DNA from: Paramacrobiotus richtersi
Taxonomy: Eukaryota; Tardigrada; Eutardigrada; Parachela; Macrobiotidae
NCBI GenBank assembly: GCA_034698045.1
Contig: JAQGAU010000971.1
Coordinates: 1-22,287 of the forward strand
Length of the DNA stretch: 22,287 nucleotides
Reading direction: 5' to 3'
The notes below the pieces were generated by a model, which did not search any database, was not told the origin of the DNA, and saw only the letters and a program-made list of their open reading frames with translations. The position numbers and the translations under genes are program-made. This document shows positions 18,918-22,287 of this stretch, piece after piece. Positions within the stretch are counted from its first letter, which is position 1. Each line of letters opens with the position of its first letter.

Positions 18918-19680
18918 GATGTTCTGTCGATTACTGCTTATTATACATACATAGTGTGTTAGTTCTTATTAGACTTGCGTAGAATGCCAACATCGAGAAT
19001 TTGCCAGTTCCCGCAGGCATGCAGTATTTTTCATTGTTTCGCAGTTTATGGTTCACAGTTTTTTCATATTTACGGCTTACATTTGTCATATCTAAACTTT
19101 CTGTGTAACTACTTGTTCGATGTAACCGGGAAACTTTAGCATGGTCCAATTAGACGAAAAACAAAGCAGTACGAATACCGTACCCCAGTATAGTGATCTA
19201 CCATGACGGTACCATGATTACGTACAGATTACGGTAGAGTAACAAGTGAAGTCTAGTCGTAACCGTACACTACCAAGGTAGATGTACTTTTAGAAAATAC
19301 ATCTACCTCGGTACTATCATTTATTTCATGTACATAAGCTAGATGCATTATGACAGGAAGCGGCAATTTTAAAACTTTGCTGTCGAATAAAGGAACCCCG
19401 TATGGCATCCGAGCTTGTCACCCGAAACAGAATTTCGCTTCGGGTACATATAGACACACGGGGAAAAACCGGTACAAAACTGCCTTTTGCATTAATATTG
19501 CAATTATTATTTGGTTAACTGCTACTTTTCGCAAGCATACAATACTTTTTGTTTGCATGCGAAGGTCACGAAAGAACTACAGTTCCTGAGGGATTAATTA
19601 ATACATACATCGGTACATAGCTGCATATATATTTCTACTGACGGAAAAAGGCCGGACTGTACATGTGGCAGTTAAATAAA
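18918..19680. repeat. F-box C 3' flank, inverted relative to the other copies
   Basis: The reverse complement follows the flanks at 5980-6364, 9340-9720 and 16450-16740, for example TTTCGGGTGACAAGCTCGGA near 19420 and TCATAATGCA near 19345. Between about 19160 and 19340 it has an extra 150-180 bp not seen in copy D. There is no coding content. Confidence 0.55.
19273..19311. repeat. Short hairpin in the F-box C flank
   Basis: Arm CCAAGGTAGATGTACTTTT (19273-19291) faces AAAATACATCTACCTCGG (19294-19311) across a two-base gap, with two mismatches or a G-T type pair. It lies within the extra 150-180 bp that copy C carries relative to copy D, so it may mark a small MITE-like insertion. Confidence 0.6.
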
Positions 19681-20955
19681 ATAATGGCGTATAAAATGAA
19701 ACTCTCATATTAAAATAAACACCGTCTTGTCTGGATCATCCGCAGCAGATTGTGCAGCAATCATCCGCAGTTGCCCTTTTACAAAATTTGTTTGCTTGCG
19801 CCTTCGAAGTAAGTTGAAGACGTGTGGGTTTTTTTCCGCATTTTCAAGGGTCCTAAATTGTCACTATACACGATAACTATTAGCGGCTGTGAGCTGTTGA
19901 GAAACTTTTTTACACCAGTAGCCTTCGAAACTTTTGTATCATGGAGGACTTCCGCCATCTCCCTTATAAAGAAAACTGCCACTGGTCAACGTTTGAAAGA
20001 GCAAACAGGTGAACCTCGGTCTCATGAATTCTTACGCCAACGCCTGGCAGTTGTACTTGCGAGAGGAAACGCAGCGCCCGTCCTATGAACTATGGATGGG
20101 GTGGAAAGGTTCGAAGGATTACATTTGCAATGGCAGTAGCACAGATTGTTCTTTTTTATAATGGTGATTACGCTAAGTGTAAGTTAACTAATTTGACGCA
20201 GGTCATTTCTTGTACCCAGAAAAATAAAACTGTCTGCGAATTAAGTTGAAACCGAGGTCAAGTAAGTACCCAAACTCACAGTCAGGCGCTGTTCAATTTT
20301 ATGTATGTCGATTTACATTTACTAAAGTAATCTAATATGTATATTTGATGACCTTTGAGCAGAAAACTGGTTCTTGTAACTGACAAGGCAAAAGTTGTGC
20401 TGAACAACCAGATTGCGCAAACGTCTGAGAACCGAAAAAACTGCATGTTTCACTGGCACAGTATTATTTCATTCTGGATAAATGCTTCCCTACCAATATT
20501 TCCATTTTCCGTAAAACATATAGTGAATACAGGCAACTCACAGAAACAATAAAAACCGCATAGCTCATAGTTAAAAATAACGCAAGCTCAACAAAAATTA
20601 AAACGAAATTTCTTTTTAAACAAGCGCATTCTCCGACCATAACGCCAGACGAGCACCTTATAAAAACCAAAATAATCTGCTTGGCACATCTTGGTCCACG
20701 ATCCCGATTCCCGCATCAGTCAGCCTGGATCGGCCCGTCGTTGCTCCACGGTGTCGCGGCAGTACCACGAACAGTACCATGCACAGAGTTAAAAAGAGGG
20801 AGACACAGAGAGAAAAGAAGACACAATGTGAGCAACTAAATGCACATGCTGCCCGTGTTTTGTTAAATCTTGTCCGGTTTCTAAAGACATCCGTCGTCAC
20901 AGATCCGTTTTCCATAAGGCCACATGCTGGCCCAGGTCATCGTCTACCCAGGTTA
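19681..20955. other. Spacer between F-box C and tensin; weak coding-like islands
   Basis: No gene is supported here. Plus-strand islands at about 19939-20007 (MEDFRHLPYKENCHWSTFER) and 20023-20160 (MNSYANAWQLYLREE and on to SYELWMGWKG) look protein-like. Overlapping frames exist on both strands and none matches a family I know. The right part, 20680-20955, should include the tensin 3' UTR, read leftwards. I did not find a clear AATAAA on the minus strand. Confidence 0.3.
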
Positions 20956-22287
20956 TCATCTGCCCTCCGGGATGGAGGGGCCTCGACTGAGGGAACGCGG
21001 AGGGGGCGCACTGGCCGTCATCATCACCTTGTTGACGAAGGAGACCACCGCGGCTGCCGGTTGCTCCGGATCCAGTTCGGCGAAGACGTGGCACTCGTTT
21101 TGGATGCGCGAACCAGGCTTCCGGTTGACAAATCCGAAACATCTGCAAATACAAATAAATTTTTTTATTGTTTCATGTTGATGCTGCTTATTCCAACAAA
21201 TTTCATTAAAGTATACAAATCACGTTTTCAACAAATGTTTTCTTTGCAACGTATCGACGTAAATACCGCCTGTCGGTTAAAAATGTGTTGGAATAATTAA
21301 AAAAAGCATACGAATCACTCATATCCTGTTTGTATTTTGTATGTACGCTTTTACCAAAGAATATTAGAAATTCATCCTCAAAACCAGAAATGCAGGCTAT
21401 ACAAGTAACCTAACACGCAGAATTAAGAATGTGCATCAAACAAACATTTTATTTGCATTGTGCTTATCCTATACTGCAGGATATCACTATCTCACTGAAA
21501 TTAACCGGATGTGGACTTTTTCACATTCCCTACTACAGAAACGACTCGTACCGTGCACTGCCTAGATTTCCAGAATCCGACTTCCAGCGCCGATCATCCG
21601 GGTCGATGCCGCAGTAAGAGATATTCTGTATCGGATAATGTCGACGGAAAAACACTCTACAAAGTTACTGTCATTATGCAGTGTTCCAATGAAACTACTG
21701 CAAACCAATTACTTTCGTCCGACATCGGTCAGCAGAACGCCCAGAGCATTGACTTTGATATGCACAACCGGCGGTCGCAGTCCATATCCGCCGCCATGAC
21801 TAACTATATCCATTCCCCGCCGTACTGCTTGGGGTCCGGTAAGAGATTCCGTATCCACCGTCACCAGATAGGAAACGTTACAAGCTGAATATAAAAGGAA
21901 CCAATACTGTTGAACATATTCTGGGACTTTGCAAGCTAAATTTCCATACACCTATATGAACTGCATCGTAGCATACACTTCCAACATACTGCTAATGCTT
22001 TACGATTTTTTGAGACTCTTCTTTAAGATTAAGAATATAGGCACGTATATCAAATGTACTTGCATACCATACGTTCACTATACTGAAAATCAAACATAGC
22101 CACACAAAAGTTAATGGGAACCAAATAACAGTGATAATTTTTCCGTATCAGATTTCTAATACTATATAGTAATATGCATAGCTTTACCTGCGCCCTGTTC
22201 CATCAATCTCTGCAGATTATCCTCCGAATACAACGGCTGATGCTGCAGCGTCAAATCCGAACTGGGCAACAGCAATTTACACGGCAA
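20956..22287 (-). CDS. tns: Tensin, C-terminal PTB domain, last four exons (partial, 187 aa in window)
   Basis: The minus-strand exons in reading order are 22287-22188 (cut by the window edge), 21884-21713, 21656-21552 and 21142-20956. All introns are GT-AG (303, 56 and 409 bp) with matching phases. The translation starts [20 protein letters not shown] and passes through [82 protein letters not shown] and [20 protein letters not shown]. This matches the tensin phosphotyrosine-binding domain along its whole length, including the near-invariant [13 protein letters not shown] and CH.FAELDP.QPA words. Tensins tie beta-integrin tails to actin at adhesion sites; the PTB binds the NPxY motif of integrin. 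The tail after the domain is short and Pro/Ser-rich ([23 protein letters not shown] at 20958-20956). The 5' exons, with SH2 and any phosphatase-like domain, would lie beyond 22287. Confidence 0.93.

Noticed and set aside
20779-21300. Plus-strand 173-aa frame
   Set aside because: It runs antisense through the tensin 3' end and last exon and shows no family of its own.

Overview
The window is animal genomic DNA. It has spliceosomal GT-AG introns from 56 bp to a few hundred bp, a MYND/SET-family gene, F-box genes and the phosphotyrosine-binding end of a tensin, which is a metazoan focal-adhesion protein. The compact introns, AT-rich spacers and divergent proteins suggest a small-genome invertebrate. 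A tardigrade is my guess, and nothing here proves it.

Layout, left to right. Positions 1-87 are the last coding piece of a gene whose body lies upstream and which is a paralogue of the next gene. Positions 1086-5219 (+) hold a ten-exon SMYD-like gene of 807 codons: an intact MYND zinc finger, a degraded SET core, a helical SMYD tail and about 290 extra C-terminal residues that I cannot assign. Positions 6365-7867 (-) are an intact three-exon F-box gene (copy A). A deleted scrap of the SMYD-like 3' end sits at 8640-8945. A broken F-box copy (copy B, minus strand, 9721-11914) carries a LINE fragment in its first intron. After a blank stretch comes a fused fossil: a piece of tensin exon and intron (13421-13870) joined to a copy of the last two SMYD-like exons (13871-14343). 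A foreign-looking insert at about 14663-16211 follows, with three palindromic 34-bp repeats and a degenerate C48/ULP-like cysteine-protease gene. An F-box remnant (copy D) ends at 17014 and an unidentified 360-bp block follows. Positions 17543-18917 (+) are a second intact F-box gene (copy C), inverted relative to A and B. The right edge (20956-22287, minus) carries the last four exons of a tensin that continues past the window.

The main story is repeated segmental duplication. A unit made of the SMYD-like 3' end followed by a tail-to-tail F-box gene occurs at least three times (4630-8626, 8640-12508, 13871-17014). The window start holds a partial fourth copy and 17376-19680 an inverted F-box half. 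The copies range from intact to badly decayed. No regulatory or metabolic cooperation between the genes can be read from the sequence. The F-box proteins would be expected to act as SCF ubiquitin-ligase adaptors, the SMYD-like protein as a possibly inactive methyltransferase relative, and tensin at integrin adhesions.
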